From Chitinophagales bacterium (lineage in GTDB: Bacteria > Bacteroidota > Bacteroidia > Chitinophagales > UBA2359): a stretch of 17,279 nucleotides of DNA. Numbering within the stretch: the stretch's first letter is position 1; every line of letters starts with the position of its first letter. The stretch covers positions 1 through 17,279 of the forward strand of contig JAHDDN010000070.1 in assembly GCA_020629335.1 (NCBI GenBank), in the 5' to 3' direction. Positions 1 through 8,770 of the stretch are shown here, in pieces. The position numbers and the translations under genes are program-made. The notes under the pieces are model-generated. The model ran no database searches. It was not told where the DNA came from and was given only the letters and a program-made list of their open reading frames with translations.

Positions 1-158
1 ACGGGTCATAACAAAACCTATTCAGTATTTTATTTTGTAATAAGAACTATACACCAAAGAAAAAGTAAAATTTTAAAACTCTCAAACACGCAAAACAGCA
101 AAAGTTTTTTATTTTTTATATGATAATAATGGCTATGTGAGTTGTTTTTATAAAGGGG

Positions 159-184
159 GCTGTTTTTTAGAGTAAAAAAACAGC
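159..184. terminator. Inverted repeat downstream of the LRR gene, possible terminator
   Basis: A perfect 10-bp inverted repeat (GCTGTTTTTT at 159-168, its complement at 175-184, 6-nt loop) lies about 50 nt past the stop of the minus-strand LRR gene. Read on the minus strand, the hairpin is followed by CCCCCTTTAT rather than a clean T tract, so it is not a textbook rho-independent terminator. It may terminate or stabilise the transcript 3' end. The rest of 1-233 is AT-rich and I see no gene in it. Confidence 0.4.
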
Positions 185-233
185 ATTGTAGCTTAGCACA
201 GCTATTTAGAAAGCAATTGATTTTTAATGAATT

Positions 234-3035
234 TTAATGCTGGACGACTAGTTTACCTTCACTAATTCCTCTTCCATCCTGATCCAACACCTGATAGAAA
301 TAAATACCTTGATTAAGTTTTTGAGTGTTGATAGATTGTTTAGCATGATTTAAACTATAGTGGCCTCTTTTTATGCCATAAATATCTTTGATAAGTATTT
401 GATAAGCTTCGTTAAAAGGATATTTACTATCAATTTGTAAAGAGCAAGATTGATCACAAGGATTTGGAAATAGTTTACTTGACTGTCGTTTAAGAGAGGA
501 AACAGATACTGGCTCAACCTTTGTAGAATCAGTAAGAGCGAAAGCCTCTTCATTTACATGATGAAAATGTGTATTCGTAGGAATGGGTTCCACTAAATTA
601 AAATAGACATCTGCCTTATTATAGAGGGTAGAATTGTCTTGGTATTCCTCTTTGAGTCTTATTTTAAATTTGATATATCCTACATCTAAGCTAATATTAT
701 CACTACTTAGAGGCACTTCATATAGGTCAAATATAAGTACATTCCCATTTCTGATTTGTACTTCGTAAGGATGGCTACTTACAGCTGTTTGTAGGCTAAG
801 AATGTCTAAACGATCGTTATCTAATGTGTCTATTACCATAATGTCAATGGTATTTTCATCGTCATTTTCGTTTGGAATCTCAAACCAAACGATATATTCA
901 ATCTCTGCGCCTAAAGGGACATAATGCTCCTCTCTCATGCCTTTAGGATAGGCTAATAGACCCAGTTTTTGCTCATTATCCCTACTAAAATCAGTTGTAA
1001 ACCCAGGCAAGTCAGGTCCAATCTCTTGACATTCAATCTCAACATAAGGGTTTTCATCTGCTTGCATTTGGGAAGTAACATATCCTGTACTAAAAGGGAA
1101 TCCGCCACAACCTTCTACTATTACTTGAGGGGATGATAGACTAGGGTGTCCAGCACTTTGTTCTAAAACCATTCTATAAGTATCCCCATTCGTCACTGTT
1201 TTGACATCTAAAGAATCGCCTGCCGAAAGGATAATATCATCCCATGCTATAAGTATGTCATCTCCCCAAATTCTCCAATTACCTTCACTATCCATATCTT
1301 CTCCAATATTTCTTATTCTAAACAGAATAGAATCCTCTTCACAATAAGCTTCAACGCTTAGGTCCGATCCATCCCAAGAGAGCGTATCAGTACAAGGTTC
1401 GTGTGGATATATAGTAGCATTCGAACAAATCCCTTGTCCTTCTAATAGATCACAAGCTACGCTTACATTGACAGTGAAAGTATCACAAGTACTAGGTTCA
1501 ATATCCCCTAAATCAAAGCTAAGCATTTCATTCCCCAAGGTATCATTGTTCAAAGTATAAGTCATCAAACTACTTTCTTCAAAGCTTAAGTTAGGAGATA
1601 ATTCTAACTCAATATAAGCCTCTTCTGCAAGGCTTGTGCCTCCATTGCAATAGCTAAGGGTATAGGTCGTATTGCTACATTCTAAAATAGGCGGACTCGC
1701 CATATTAACCATAAGGTAAGGACACTCGACAAGTGCCTTATTGGCAAAGTTAAGATCAGTTATAGTTTGTGATAAGCTATCTACCTCAACTATATAGGAA
1801 ACAGGATCGCAGTCTTGTCTTTGTTGGAATATAAGGTTGCCAGGATAGTAGTCAATGACATGTAGCCCGGTATCAGCTCCTAAATTATAATACCCATTCA
1901 AGTCGGTCATGACATAATAGCCATTATCTATAGCAACAAATGCATTAATAATAGGCAATTCCCCTTCATTATATACGCAATTTGAGTCAGTGTCCCAATA
2001 GGCATAACCAGTAAGATCAGCATTATAAATACATTCAAAATCAGGATATTCAGTAATAGAAGTACTCAATAAACTAGGAATTGCGCCATAAAAATCATTA
2101 CCTGGACATACTATAAAGTCATATAAGTTGGGTAAAAGAGTAAAGTCAGGAATCATTCCACTTAAGTGATTATCATTCAAATATAGTCGTTCTAAATTAG
2201 GTAGGTTATCAAAGTTAGGAACAGATCCTTCTAAGTTATTAATCTGAACATCTAAGGTGATTAAATTAGGTAAATTATCAAAATTGGGAATACTTCCACT
2301 TAGATTATTTTCACTTAGTTTTAAACTTATTAAATTAGGTAGATTATCAAAGTTAGGAATGCTCCCACTTAGATTGTTAATTCCTAATTGTAAATACTCT
2401 AAACTAGTTAAATTATCAAAGTTAGGAATATTCCCACTTAAATTATTAACGCCTAAATTTAGGGTGTTGAGATTGGTTAAGTTATCAAAATTGGGAATAC
2501 TACCGCTTAAATTATTATTTGAGATTAATAACTCATTTAACATTTGTAAGTTCTCAAAGTTAGGAATGTTTCCACTTAAACTATTATTATGTAGCCATAA
2601 TATTTCTAAATTATTGAAGTTGTTAAAATTGGGTATATCGCTACTTAAATTGTTATTGTTTAGTCGTAAATCTATTAAATTAGGTAAGTTGTCAAAATTG
2701 GGTATTTCACCATTCAGTCCAGCACCTGTTATCTTTAACGTTATTAAATATGGCAAGTTGATATCATGCAATATTGCATCACCTACATCTATTGTATTGA
2801 CAAATTGGATCAGTTCCACATAACAACTATCCTCGATTTCTGTCAAATAAATTCCTTCCCATCCTTCTACAGGTCCTTCCAACCATAAGCCTTCTGTTAA
2901 GCCCCAGTCCTCTCCATTTAGATTATTGTAGAAGTTAACCAACTCCATAGAGTCTGCAATACTCATATTACATTGAGCCTCTATTATTTGAAAGGCAAAT
3001 AGTAAAAATAGTATGAAAGAAAAATGCTTTTTCAT
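234..3035 (-). CDS. Secreted leucine-rich-repeat protein with T9SS C-terminal sorting domain
   Basis: This is a predicted exported, surface-attached or released protein of 933 residues. Residues 1-20 form a signal peptide (Lys-Lys, then a hydrophobic stretch). Residues 26-62 resemble the cap that often precedes bacterial LRRs (FYNNLNGEDW). Residues 111-318 are nine plant-type LRRs (IPNFDNLPNL..L.L..NNLSGS), eight of them exactly 23 residues long. Residues about 338-400 look like a carboxypeptidase-regulatory/SdrD-B-like beta-sandwich. Residues about 445-830 hold DUF11-like repeats, ending in the YFNLVEPIPTN motif typical of the last one. Residues about 852-933 match a T9SS type A sorting domain (LFPNPC, then LNQGIYFYQV). 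The start is an ATG. A TAnnTTTG-type -7 element (TAATTTTG on the minus strand, 3057-3064) lies 22 bp upstream, but I see no matching -33 box. The ligand is unknown; adhesion or protein binding is the usual inference for this architecture. Confidence 0.88.
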   Translation of the reverse strand: MKKHFSFILFLLFAFQIIEAQCNMSIADSMELVNFYNNLNGEDWGLTEGLWLEGPVEGWEGIYLTEIEDSCYVELIQFVNTIDVGDAILHDINLPYLITLKITGAGLNGEIPNFDNLPNLIDLRLNNNNLSSDIPNFNNFNNLEILWLHNNSLSGNIPNFENLQMLNELLISNNNLSGSIPNFDNLTNLNTLNLGVNNLSGNIPNFDNLTSLEYLQLGINNLSGSIPNFDNLPNLISLKLSENNLSGSIPNFDNLPNLITLDVQINNLEGSVPNFDNLPNLERLYLNDNHLSGMIPDFTLLPNLYDFIVCPGNDFYGAIPSLLSTSITEYPDFECIYNADLTGYAYWDTDSNCVYNEGELPIINAFVAIDNGYYVMTDLNGYYNLGADTGLHVIDYYPGNLIFQQRQDCDPVSYIVEVDSLSQTITDLNFANKALVECPYLMVNMASPPILECSNTTYTLSYCNGGTSLAEEAYIELELSPNLSFEESSLMTYTLNNDTLGNEMLSFDLGDIEPSTCDTFTVNVSVACDLLEGQGICSNATIYPHEPCTDTLSWDGSDLSVEAYCEEDSILFRIRNIGEDMDSEGNWRIWGDDILIAWDDIILSAGDSLDVKTVTNGDTYRMVLEQSAGHPSLSSPQVIVEGCGGFPFSTGYVTSQMQADENPYVEIECQEIGPDLPGFTTDFSRDNEQKLGLLAYPKGMREEHYVPLGAEIEYIVWFEIPNENDDENTIDIMVIDTLDNDRLDILSLQTAVSSHPYEVQIRNGNVLIFDLYEVPLSSDNISLDVGYIKFKIRLKEEYQDNSTLYNKADVYFNLVEPIPTNTHFHHVNEEAFALTDSTKVEPVSVSSLKRQSSKLFPNPCDQSCSLQIDSKYPFNEAYQILIKDIYGIKRGHYSLNHAKQSINTQKLNQGIYFYQVLDQDGRGISEGKLVVQH
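2082..2705 (-). repeat. 69-bp tandem repeat array encoding the LRRs
   Basis: Nine consecutive units encode residues 111-318 of the LRR protein. Eight are exactly 69 bp (23 residues) and the ninth is 72 bp. The IPNF motif begins at residues 111, 134, 157, 180, 203, 226 and 249, with variants VPNF at 272 and IPDF at 295. The units have diverged at the nucleotide level, mainly in the solvent-exposed LxL/NN positions. Confidence 0.85.
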
Positions 3036-3266
3036 ATAGCAATTGATTTTTTACGCCAAAATTATAAGCTAACTGCTAAGTTATAATATCCATCTACTTT
3101 TTTTTAACACGCAAATTTCAAATAATTTGTGAAATTCAGTATCTTTATAAATCATTTGATTAATATACAGCTTTTTAAGTGTCTGGTATTCAGTTATTTA
3201 CGCCTATTGCCTGAGTCCTTCAAATTGCCAAAAAGTTTTGCAAAATAGCACTTCCATTTGGAAAAA

Positions 3267-4805
3267 ATGTTTTATATGCATCGATCTAAATTGTTTCGAT
3301 TTTTACAGACCTTAGAAAAGAAAGAACTTAAAGAGTTCGAACTTTTTTTACAGTCTCCGTACTTTAACTATAGTAGTAATGGAATTGCCTTATATCAGCA
3401 CATCCTAAAGATAGGAAGGCTCGACTCTGGTAAATTGTCAGAAAATTCAATTTATAAAAGCTTGTACAATAATGTAGGAGGTGAAAAAGCTAAGCAAAGA
3501 AGACTCAAAGCGGCAATGACAGAGTTAGTCAAAGCCATCAAAGATTTTTTTGTAATCAAAAGCTTAAAAGCCGATACAAACTTACAAAAGACGATTTTAT
3601 ATAAAAACTTAAATGATAGAAGCATCGAGACGGAGTTTAATAAACCCTTCGATAAAGATCTACTCTCCATGGAAGATCAAGACCCCAAAAATGAAGCCAC
3701 TTATTGGTATCTATTACAATTACATTTAGCAAAACACTACCACTTAGAGTCCTTAGGAACAAGACAAATAGAACCCAACCTTAATAAGGTGTTTCTATCA
3801 CTAGACCATTATTATGTCTTGAAAAAACTAAAATACACTATCAAAGGAAAGTACATTGAATCTATTTTTAACGATAAACACAATTATCAATACCCATTTT
3901 TAGATACAATTATTCAAGCAATCGAACAAAGCAATTTATCAGATTGGCCACTATTAGTACAAATGTATTATCATGCTTATATTGCTTTATTCAAAACTGG
4001 AGAAGAAGCACAACTAGCTTATGAAAAACTCAAATTATTACTACTAAATAAAGTGCTAAAAATTGATAAGCACGAAGCAAGAGGCTTGTTCCTGATGGCT
4101 TGTAACTATCAAGTGGCTAAGCTGAATAGAATATGGAAAAAAGGAAGCTCAAAAGAAATAAAAAACAAAATATTATTAGAACTAAAAGAATTGTATGAAT
4201 TTCAATTAAATGAAGATATCTCTATCTTTGATTTTAGCTCATTTATGAATATCATGCAAGTCTATATGGCCTTAAATCAACTAGACAAAGCCTTAGAGCT
4301 ATTGAATGCTAACAAAAACAAAATTGATGAACTTACCTTTCTACTTTGTTCTGTTGAGATTATGTTTGAACAAAAAGAATTCAAAGAAATTATAGAACGA
4401 ATTGATATTACCAAATTTAAAGACGTTGATCTAAATGCCAAAGCAAGGATCGTACTCTTAAAAGCAAATTACGAACTTTGGGTCAATGAATCACTACAAG
4501 CAATCCTTGAAGAGCATCAAGACGAAGACGATTATATCACAAACGCAATTAGAAATGTACACGTCTTTGTTGAACGAAAAGATAAAAGCCATCACCCCAT
4601 TAAAGGGCACAGAGAATTTTACGCCAATCTTTGCAAGTTACTCGAAAAATTAAGAAAAATACATTTTGAATTGCCAGAGAATAAAGCAACTAAACTCCAA
4701 GAATTACTAATCGAAATTAAAGAAACCCCCAAAGTGTATTACAAACCCTGGATCAGAGCAAAAGTCAAAGAAGCCATTAAAAAATTAGAAAGAAAAACGG
4801 CCTAA
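3267..4805 (+). CDS. Conserved helical protein of unknown function
   Basis: I cannot name this family. The 512-residue product has no signal peptide or membrane segment, is rich in Lys, Leu and Glu, and appears almost entirely alpha-helical. It resembles the degenerate TPR-like solenoids common in Bacteroidota; for example, the region around MALNQLDKALELLNANKNK reads like a TPR helix pair. The N-terminus (SKLFRFLQTLEKKELKEFELFLQSPYFN) looks like a conserved helical cap. The reading frame opens at a TTG (3258), but I prefer the ATG at 3267, which has GGAAAA just upstream. An ATG at 3276, directly before HRSKLFRFL, is also possible. It is divergent from the LRR gene and is probably a single-gene transcript. 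No function is inferred. Confidence 0.8.
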   Translation: MFYMHRSKLFRFLQTLEKKELKEFELFLQSPYFNYSSNGIALYQHILKIGRLDSGKLSENSIYKSLYNNVGGEKAKQRRLKAAMTELVKAIKDFFVIKSLKADTNLQKTILYKNLNDRSIETEFNKPFDKDLLSMEDQDPKNEATYWYLLQLHLAKHYHLESLGTRQIEPNLNKVFLSLDHYYVLKKLKYTIKGKYIESIFNDKHNYQYPFLDTIIQAIEQSNLSDWPLLVQMYYHAYIALFKTGEEAQLAYEKLKLLLLNKVLKIDKHEARGLFLMACNYQVAKLNRIWKKGSSKEIKNKILLELKELYEFQLNEDISIFDFSSFMNIMQVYMALNQLDKALELLNANKNKIDELTFLLCSVEIMFEQKEFKEIIERIDITKFKDVDLNAKARIVLLKANYELWVNESLQAILEEHQDEDDYITNAIRNVHVFVERKDKSHHPIKGHREFYANLCKLLEKLRKIHFELPENKATKLQELLIEIKETPKVYYKPWIRAKVKEAIKKLERKTA

Positions 4806-4843
4806 TATAACTGACGATACTAATTTATTATTTATCTGATTTG

Positions 4844-4929
4844 GGTGCGCCTGATCCTTACTTTTTATCAGTCATTAAGGGCGATACCTATATGTCTGCC
4901 TATGATAAAAAATACTATTAGGGCGCACC
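4844..4929. repeat. Imperfect inverted repeat in the intergenic region
   Basis: GGTGCGCC (4844-4851) and GGCGCACC (4922-4929) form a perfect 8-bp inverted repeat. The adjacent inner sequences (CTTTTTATC near 4861 and GATAAAAAATAC near 4904) are also largely complementary, giving imperfect 26-bp arms around about 35 bp. This could be a small degenerate element or part of the left edge of dispersed-repeat copy A. The intergenic stretch 4806-5193 otherwise holds short TTCATC-rich direct repeats (about 4958-4997) and copy A. I see no gene there. Confidence 0.4.
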
Positions 4930-5010
4930 TGCGCTTATCTAATTTTGAAATATAGCGTATTCATCAATTCATCGTTCATCATTACGCATTCATCATTCGC
5001 CGAAGGCGCA

Positions 5011-5148
5011 GGCCGGGCTATCCGCTCTTATGTGGCTATGCTACTCCTATTGCGCTAAGTGCTGCTTGTCTCTTCGAGCCATCGCATCACTAAGCTCCAT
5101 AAGTCGCATCATATACGCCACATACCGCTCCTATCCCTCGCGCGAAAA
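5011..5148 (+). repeat. Dispersed GC-rich repeat, copy A
   Basis: This is a roughly 138-bp block, clearly more GC-rich than its surroundings. It shares four conserved blocks in order with copies at 12288-12427 (inverted) and 16660-16800: GGCCGGGCTATCCGCTCTTA, CTAAGTGCTGCTTGTCT, GCCATCGCATCACTAAG and CGCCACATACCGCTCC..CCCTCGCGCG. Nested inverted repeats are visible: TATGTGGC (5029-5036) with GCCACATA (5117-5124), and CTAAGTGCTGC (5055-5065) with GCATCACTAAG (5084-5094; 9 of 11 pairs). At the apex is a small CTC-TTC-GAG hairpin (5070-5078). A further CGCC-GAA-GGCG hairpin sits just outside (4998-5008). The copy lies beyond the 3' end of the hydrolase gene. Open frames across it look accidental. 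Confidence 0.8.
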
Positions 5149-5193
5149 AATGCTATAATCAATTTATTACCCACTTCAAGAGAATTACTATCT

Positions 5194-6180
5194 TTATGCA
5201 CTTTTAGCCAAAAGTCGCACAGAATAACAACTGCCAATATATTTTGCTATAAAATCGACGCTTCTTTTTTCAGCAGTTGAATAAGACGCTGATCCCTCAA
5301 TAAAGCCAGCATGCCCACCATTAATAGGCATTTCTAAAATAACTTTATCATTCGCTTTTGCTTGTTTTATTGGATAGCACTCCGAAGGTAGAAAAGGATC
5401 ATTTTGAGCATTAAGGATTAAGGTTGGAAGGCTAATCCTTGAAATGAAATTATTGGAACTACATCGTTCATAGTACTCTTCAATAGTACTAAAACCATAT
5501 AGATCAATATACAAATTCATGAAATCGTGTAAGCTCTTGACTTTTAAGTTAGAGCGATGAAACTCAGGAAAATACTTGGACTTCTCTTGCATTTTTTTGA
5601 TGAGTTGGTTAAGAAAGATACCCTCATAGTACTTCATCACGCCACTACTGAAATGTTGACTAGCAGCTTTCAGATTCGTTGGAGTAGAGATAGCAATAGC
5701 ACACTTAATAGCAGAAGGCATGCTTTGGGAGCATTCACCCAAATACTTCAATGTAATATTGCCGCCCATACTAAAACCAACTAAAACGATTTTTTGAAAA
5801 CCTTCCTTTATTGAGTGATCAATGACTAATGCTAAATCATGACTGGAACCAGCATGATATAAACCTTTAGTTCGGTTTAATTCTCCTCCACAACTTCGCA
5901 TATTCCAAGCTAAAGCGTTATATCCGTGATCATTCATGATTTTAACCATGCCTTTTACATAATATCTTTGAGAATTACCTTCCAAACCATGAGAGATAAT
6001 AATCAAAGTTTTAGATGGCTTAGCAATAGCCCAATCTAAATCTAAAAAGTCGCCATCAGGAGTATTAATTCTAGTTCTTTTATAAGCTAAAGTTTGAACT
6101 TTACGTCTGTAATGTGGAACAAGAGTTTGAATATGACCATTAATTTTGGCTAAATACTGAGCATAGTTTTTAAGAATCAT
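5194..6180 (-). CDS. Alpha/beta hydrolase of the YheT/ABHD1-3 type
   Basis: This is a predicted cytoplasmic serine hydrolase of 328 residues, close to the usual length of the YheT-like family, whose members act on esters or lipids; the substrate here is unknown. The motifs match well. The oxyanion-loop motif is HGLEGN (64-69). RSCGGE (95-100) matches the conserved family segment after strand 4. The nucleophile elbow is GFSMGGN, with Ser137 as nucleophile. The acid is Asp261 in NAQNDPFLP, and the base is His290 in NGGHAGF. The start is an ATG 20 bp after the stop of the TonB-dependent receptor gene on the same strand, so the two are probably co-transcribed. The last residues (SCYSVRLLAKSA) look less conserved than the rest. 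The stop lies about 45 bp from dispersed-repeat copy A. Confidence 0.87.
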   Translation of the reverse strand: MILKNYAQYLAKINGHIQTLVPHYRRKVQTLAYKRTRINTPDGDFLDLDWAIAKPSKTLIIISHGLEGNSQRYYVKGMVKIMNDHGYNALAWNMRSCGGELNRTKGLYHAGSSHDLALVIDHSIKEGFQKIVLVGFSMGGNITLKYLGECSQSMPSAIKCAIAISTPTNLKAASQHFSSGVMKYYEGIFLNQLIKKMQEKSKYFPEFHRSNLKVKSLHDFMNLYIDLYGFSTIEEYYERCSSNNFISRISLPTLILNAQNDPFLPSECYPIKQAKANDKVILEMPINGGHAGFIEGSASYSTAEKRSVDFIAKYIGSCYSVRLLAKSA

Positions 6181-6200
6181 AATAAGAGAGTTAAGCGTTT

Positions 6201-8585
6201 TTAAAATTGAATTCGGTACATAAAGTCAGGAAAAAAGCCTAACTGATTGATGCTGTAAATTTGTTCTGATGCTCGATTGTATTGCTGTATAAATAAATTC
6301 TGTTGATTAGTGATATTTTGAATGTCTATGTAGAATTGATGAGATAAAGCTCGTTTTTTACTATTCAGCTTGATACCTAGTTTTGCATCCCATCTGAAGT
6401 AATTAGGATGTCTTTGGCTGTATGCTTGTTCTTCTTTTAAAATTTCAAAACCTACTTCACGAGAAGCTTCCAAATCAATAGGGGTATAGAATCTTCCCCC
6501 AGCTGTAGTTAGTTTCGTGTCAAAAGTAATAGCATTTCTTCTTGCTAAACCAATTTTAAATTCTTTACCAGCTAATAAATTAATTACATATTGATTGTTG
6601 AATGCTGTATTGCGTTGGATATTATCGCTGCCTTTGTACTGAGAGTTGTATAACGTACTAGTCAATAAGCCATAATAGCCCTTACTAAAGAATTTTTCTA
6701 AAGTAAACTCAAGGCCATAATTTTGACCACTACCTTGATTTACTAAGTTGGTTTTGTCTTCAGGAAAAATAAAGCTCGCCCCAATATTTAGAGTCGAAAA
6801 ACTACTCGGATATGGATCAACAGGCACATTATGTACATACTGATAGTAGGCTTCTACTTTAGCCCTCCAAGAAGTATGAAATTGAACATCATAACCTACT
6901 ACAAAATGATGACTTTTGATTGCTTCTAAGTTGATATTGCTTCTTTCTGTCATTCCTTCTGCCACCTCTTCCTCAGTTAATAGTATAGCTAAAGGTGCTG
7001 ATTGGGAGTGTAAGCCATATCCCATATTAAAGGTGTTTTGGTCATTCAGAGCATAATTCAAAGCTAAGCGAGGTTCTACTAAAAACTCATTATTTAGAGA
7101 AAATAGTTGTGCATGAAGGCCAGTATTCAATGTCAGATTTCGTCTGAGTTTAAATTGACTTTGCACATAAGCTTGACCTAAGAAAGTATTTTCTTTAAAA
7201 TCGTACATATTAACCCAATCAGAAGTTAATAATCTGTTTCTACGAGTCAAATCATAAATGTTTTCTTCCAATAATAAGCCAGTTCTAAGAGTGAGTCTTG
7301 AATTGAATTTTTTATTGATAAAAGAAGATAGACTCAAGCGGTACTCTGAATTATAAATCTCAATAGTACGTTTTTTATACTCCTCTTCAGTATCCATATT
7401 GAAATACTTATCAACCTCAGTAGTACTTTGAGAAGTAGAGCCTGCGATAATAGTTCGCCAATAACTTTTTTTACCCAGAAGAAGATTGTGTTTTAATCCA
7501 ATAACTCCAAACAGCGATCTTGGAAAATTATCTTCATCTACTTTTCCGTACAAATCATTCTCTGTAATTTTATCATGAGTGAGATCAATTTGACTCCAAC
7601 CGTTTACACCAAATATTGAAAATCGTCCCAATTTAGTCTTGCCAAAATCAAGGTGAAAGGCAAGGTCTTGATAGTTAGGAGAAGCATCTGTACCAATAGG
7701 CATCCCCATATTGGCAGCAATATCAACAAAGGAATATCGACCAGCTACTAAATAAGAACCTCCTTTCGCTTTATTCAAGGGACCTTCCGCCATTAATTCA
7801 ATACCGCTTACAGCTCCTAATTGAAAAGTAAATTCGTGCTTATCTCTATTACCTTTTCTAAATCCTAAATCAAATACACCCGAAAGAGCATTGCCATACT
7901 CTGCTGGGAAAGCGCTTGTGAGAAAATCAGAATTCTTCAACAAATTGGTATTCAAAGCACTTACAGGGCCACCAGTTGTCCCTAAAAAAGCAAAGTGATT
8001 AGGATTCGGAATTGGAATTCCTTCCAATCTCCACAATACACCAGTAGGAGAATTTCCTCTAATAACAATATCATTTCGTGCATCATCAGCAGTAGATACA
8101 CCCGCAAAATTAGCGGCGATTCGACCAACATCTCCTCGACCACCAGAGTAACGATTGATTTCTTCAACATCTACCGAGCGCGCCGAAATAGTCGCTAGCT
8201 CATTTTGAGCTTTACTTTTATCTCTTCTATCTTTCACTACGACTTCATTCAATTTGGTGAAAGACTCTTCCAAGGATATTTCCAAATAATTTTCTTTTCC
8301 TGCATTTAGCTCAATATTAGGTATAGAAGTACTTTCATATCCCAAGTAAGAAGCTTGGATGGTATACCGACCTAGTGGAACATTTTCGATCATAAAATGG
8401 CCATTGATATCTGTGGTACTTCCCAAAATAGGGTCTGTATCCTGAATAATAATAGTAGCTCCGATTAAAGGCATTTCGGATTGTTTGTCAGTGATAATAC
8501 CCTTAATATTCTGGGTGCTTTGAGCAAATAAATTGGAGCTTAATAAGAGAAATAATAAAAGTTTTAAGTTGATTAATGTTTTCAT
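6201..8585 (-). CDS. TonB-dependent outer-membrane receptor
   Basis: This 794-residue outer-membrane protein is expected to import a ligand using TonB-ExbBD energy; the ligand is not evident. Residues 1-21 are a signal peptide ending in LFAQ. Residues about 27-108 form a carboxypeptidase-regulatory-like domain (IKGIITDKQSEMPLIGATI, then TDINGHF..ENVPLGRYTI). Residues about 113-245 are the plug (NDIVIRGNSPTGVLWRLEGI and AFPAEYGNALSGVFDL). The rest is the beta-barrel, ending in an aromatic residue (YRIQF) as expected for BAM recognition. At 794 residues it is shorter than typical SusC proteins and no SusD partner is adjacent, so I do not call it a SusCD polysaccharide system. It is probably the first gene of a two-gene unit with the hydrolase 20 bp downstream. 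The ATG start is well placed before the signal peptide. Confidence 0.92.
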   Translation of the reverse strand: MKTLINLKLLLFLLLSSNLFAQSTQNIKGIITDKQSEMPLIGATIIIQDTDPILGSTTDINGHFMIENVPLGRYTIQASYLGYESTSIPNIELNAGKENYLEISLEESFTKLNEVVVKDRRDKSKAQNELATISARSVDVEEINRYSGGRGDVGRIAANFAGVSTADDARNDIVIRGNSPTGVLWRLEGIPIPNPNHFAFLGTTGGPVSALNTNLLKNSDFLTSAFPAEYGNALSGVFDLGFRKGNRDKHEFTFQLGAVSGIELMAEGPLNKAKGGSYLVAGRYSFVDIAANMGMPIGTDASPNYQDLAFHLDFGKTKLGRFSIFGVNGWSQIDLTHDKITENDLYGKVDEDNFPRSLFGVIGLKHNLLLGKKSYWRTIIAGSTSQSTTEVDKYFNMDTEEEYKKRTIEIYNSEYRLSLSSFINKKFNSRLTLRTGLLLEENIYDLTRRNRLLTSDWVNMYDFKENTFLGQAYVQSQFKLRRNLTLNTGLHAQLFSLNNEFLVEPRLALNYALNDQNTFNMGYGLHSQSAPLAILLTEEEVAEGMTERSNINLEAIKSHHFVVGYDVQFHTSWRAKVEAYYQYVHNVPVDPYPSSFSTLNIGASFIFPEDKTNLVNQGSGQNYGLEFTLEKFFSKGYYGLLTSTLYNSQYKGSDNIQRNTAFNNQYVINLLAGKEFKIGLARRNAITFDTKLTTAGGRFYTPIDLEASREVGFEILKEEQAYSQRHPNYFRWDAKLGIKLNSKKRALSHQFYIDIQNITNQQNLFIQQYNRASEQIYSINQLGFFPDFMYRIQF

Positions 8586-8713
8586 AAGTGTGGGTTTTTG
8601 AGTAAATTTTAAGGGCCCTACATGACATGAAAAATTCTCATTAAACTCAATTAATAAAGCCCCCTCAACATATATGGTAAATGAAGTAATGATTTGTTAA
8701 TAGAAATCAAGAT

Positions 8714-8756
8714 TTTTTTAAAAAAGAAAGCCACCCCTTACTTGAAGTGGCTTTCT
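8714..8756 (-). terminator. Rho-independent terminator of the 149-residue-repeat gene
   Basis: On the minus strand, AGAAAGCCAC (8756-8747) and GTGGCTTTCT (8734-8725) form a perfect 10-bp stem with a 12-nt loop. A run of T residues follows immediately (T tract opposite 8725-8720). The hairpin begins 14 nt after the stop at 8771. This is the clearest intrinsic terminator in the window and separates the gene from the TonB-dependent receptor gene downstream. Confidence 0.85.
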
Positions 8757-8770
8757 ATCGTACATTTGAT

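Noticed and set aside
2257..2823. 188-codon plus-strand open frame opposite the LRR array
   Set aside because: It is the antisense shadow of the 69-bp repeats, with the same periodicity and a repetitive KLGKLSKLG composition.
5059..5280. 73-codon plus-strand open frame
   Set aside because: It runs through repeat copy A into the antisense of the hydrolase 3' end, with no support as a gene.
6201..8585. SusC of a polysaccharide utilisation locus
   Set aside because: The protein is too short for a typical SusC, and no SusD or glycoside hydrolase is nearby.
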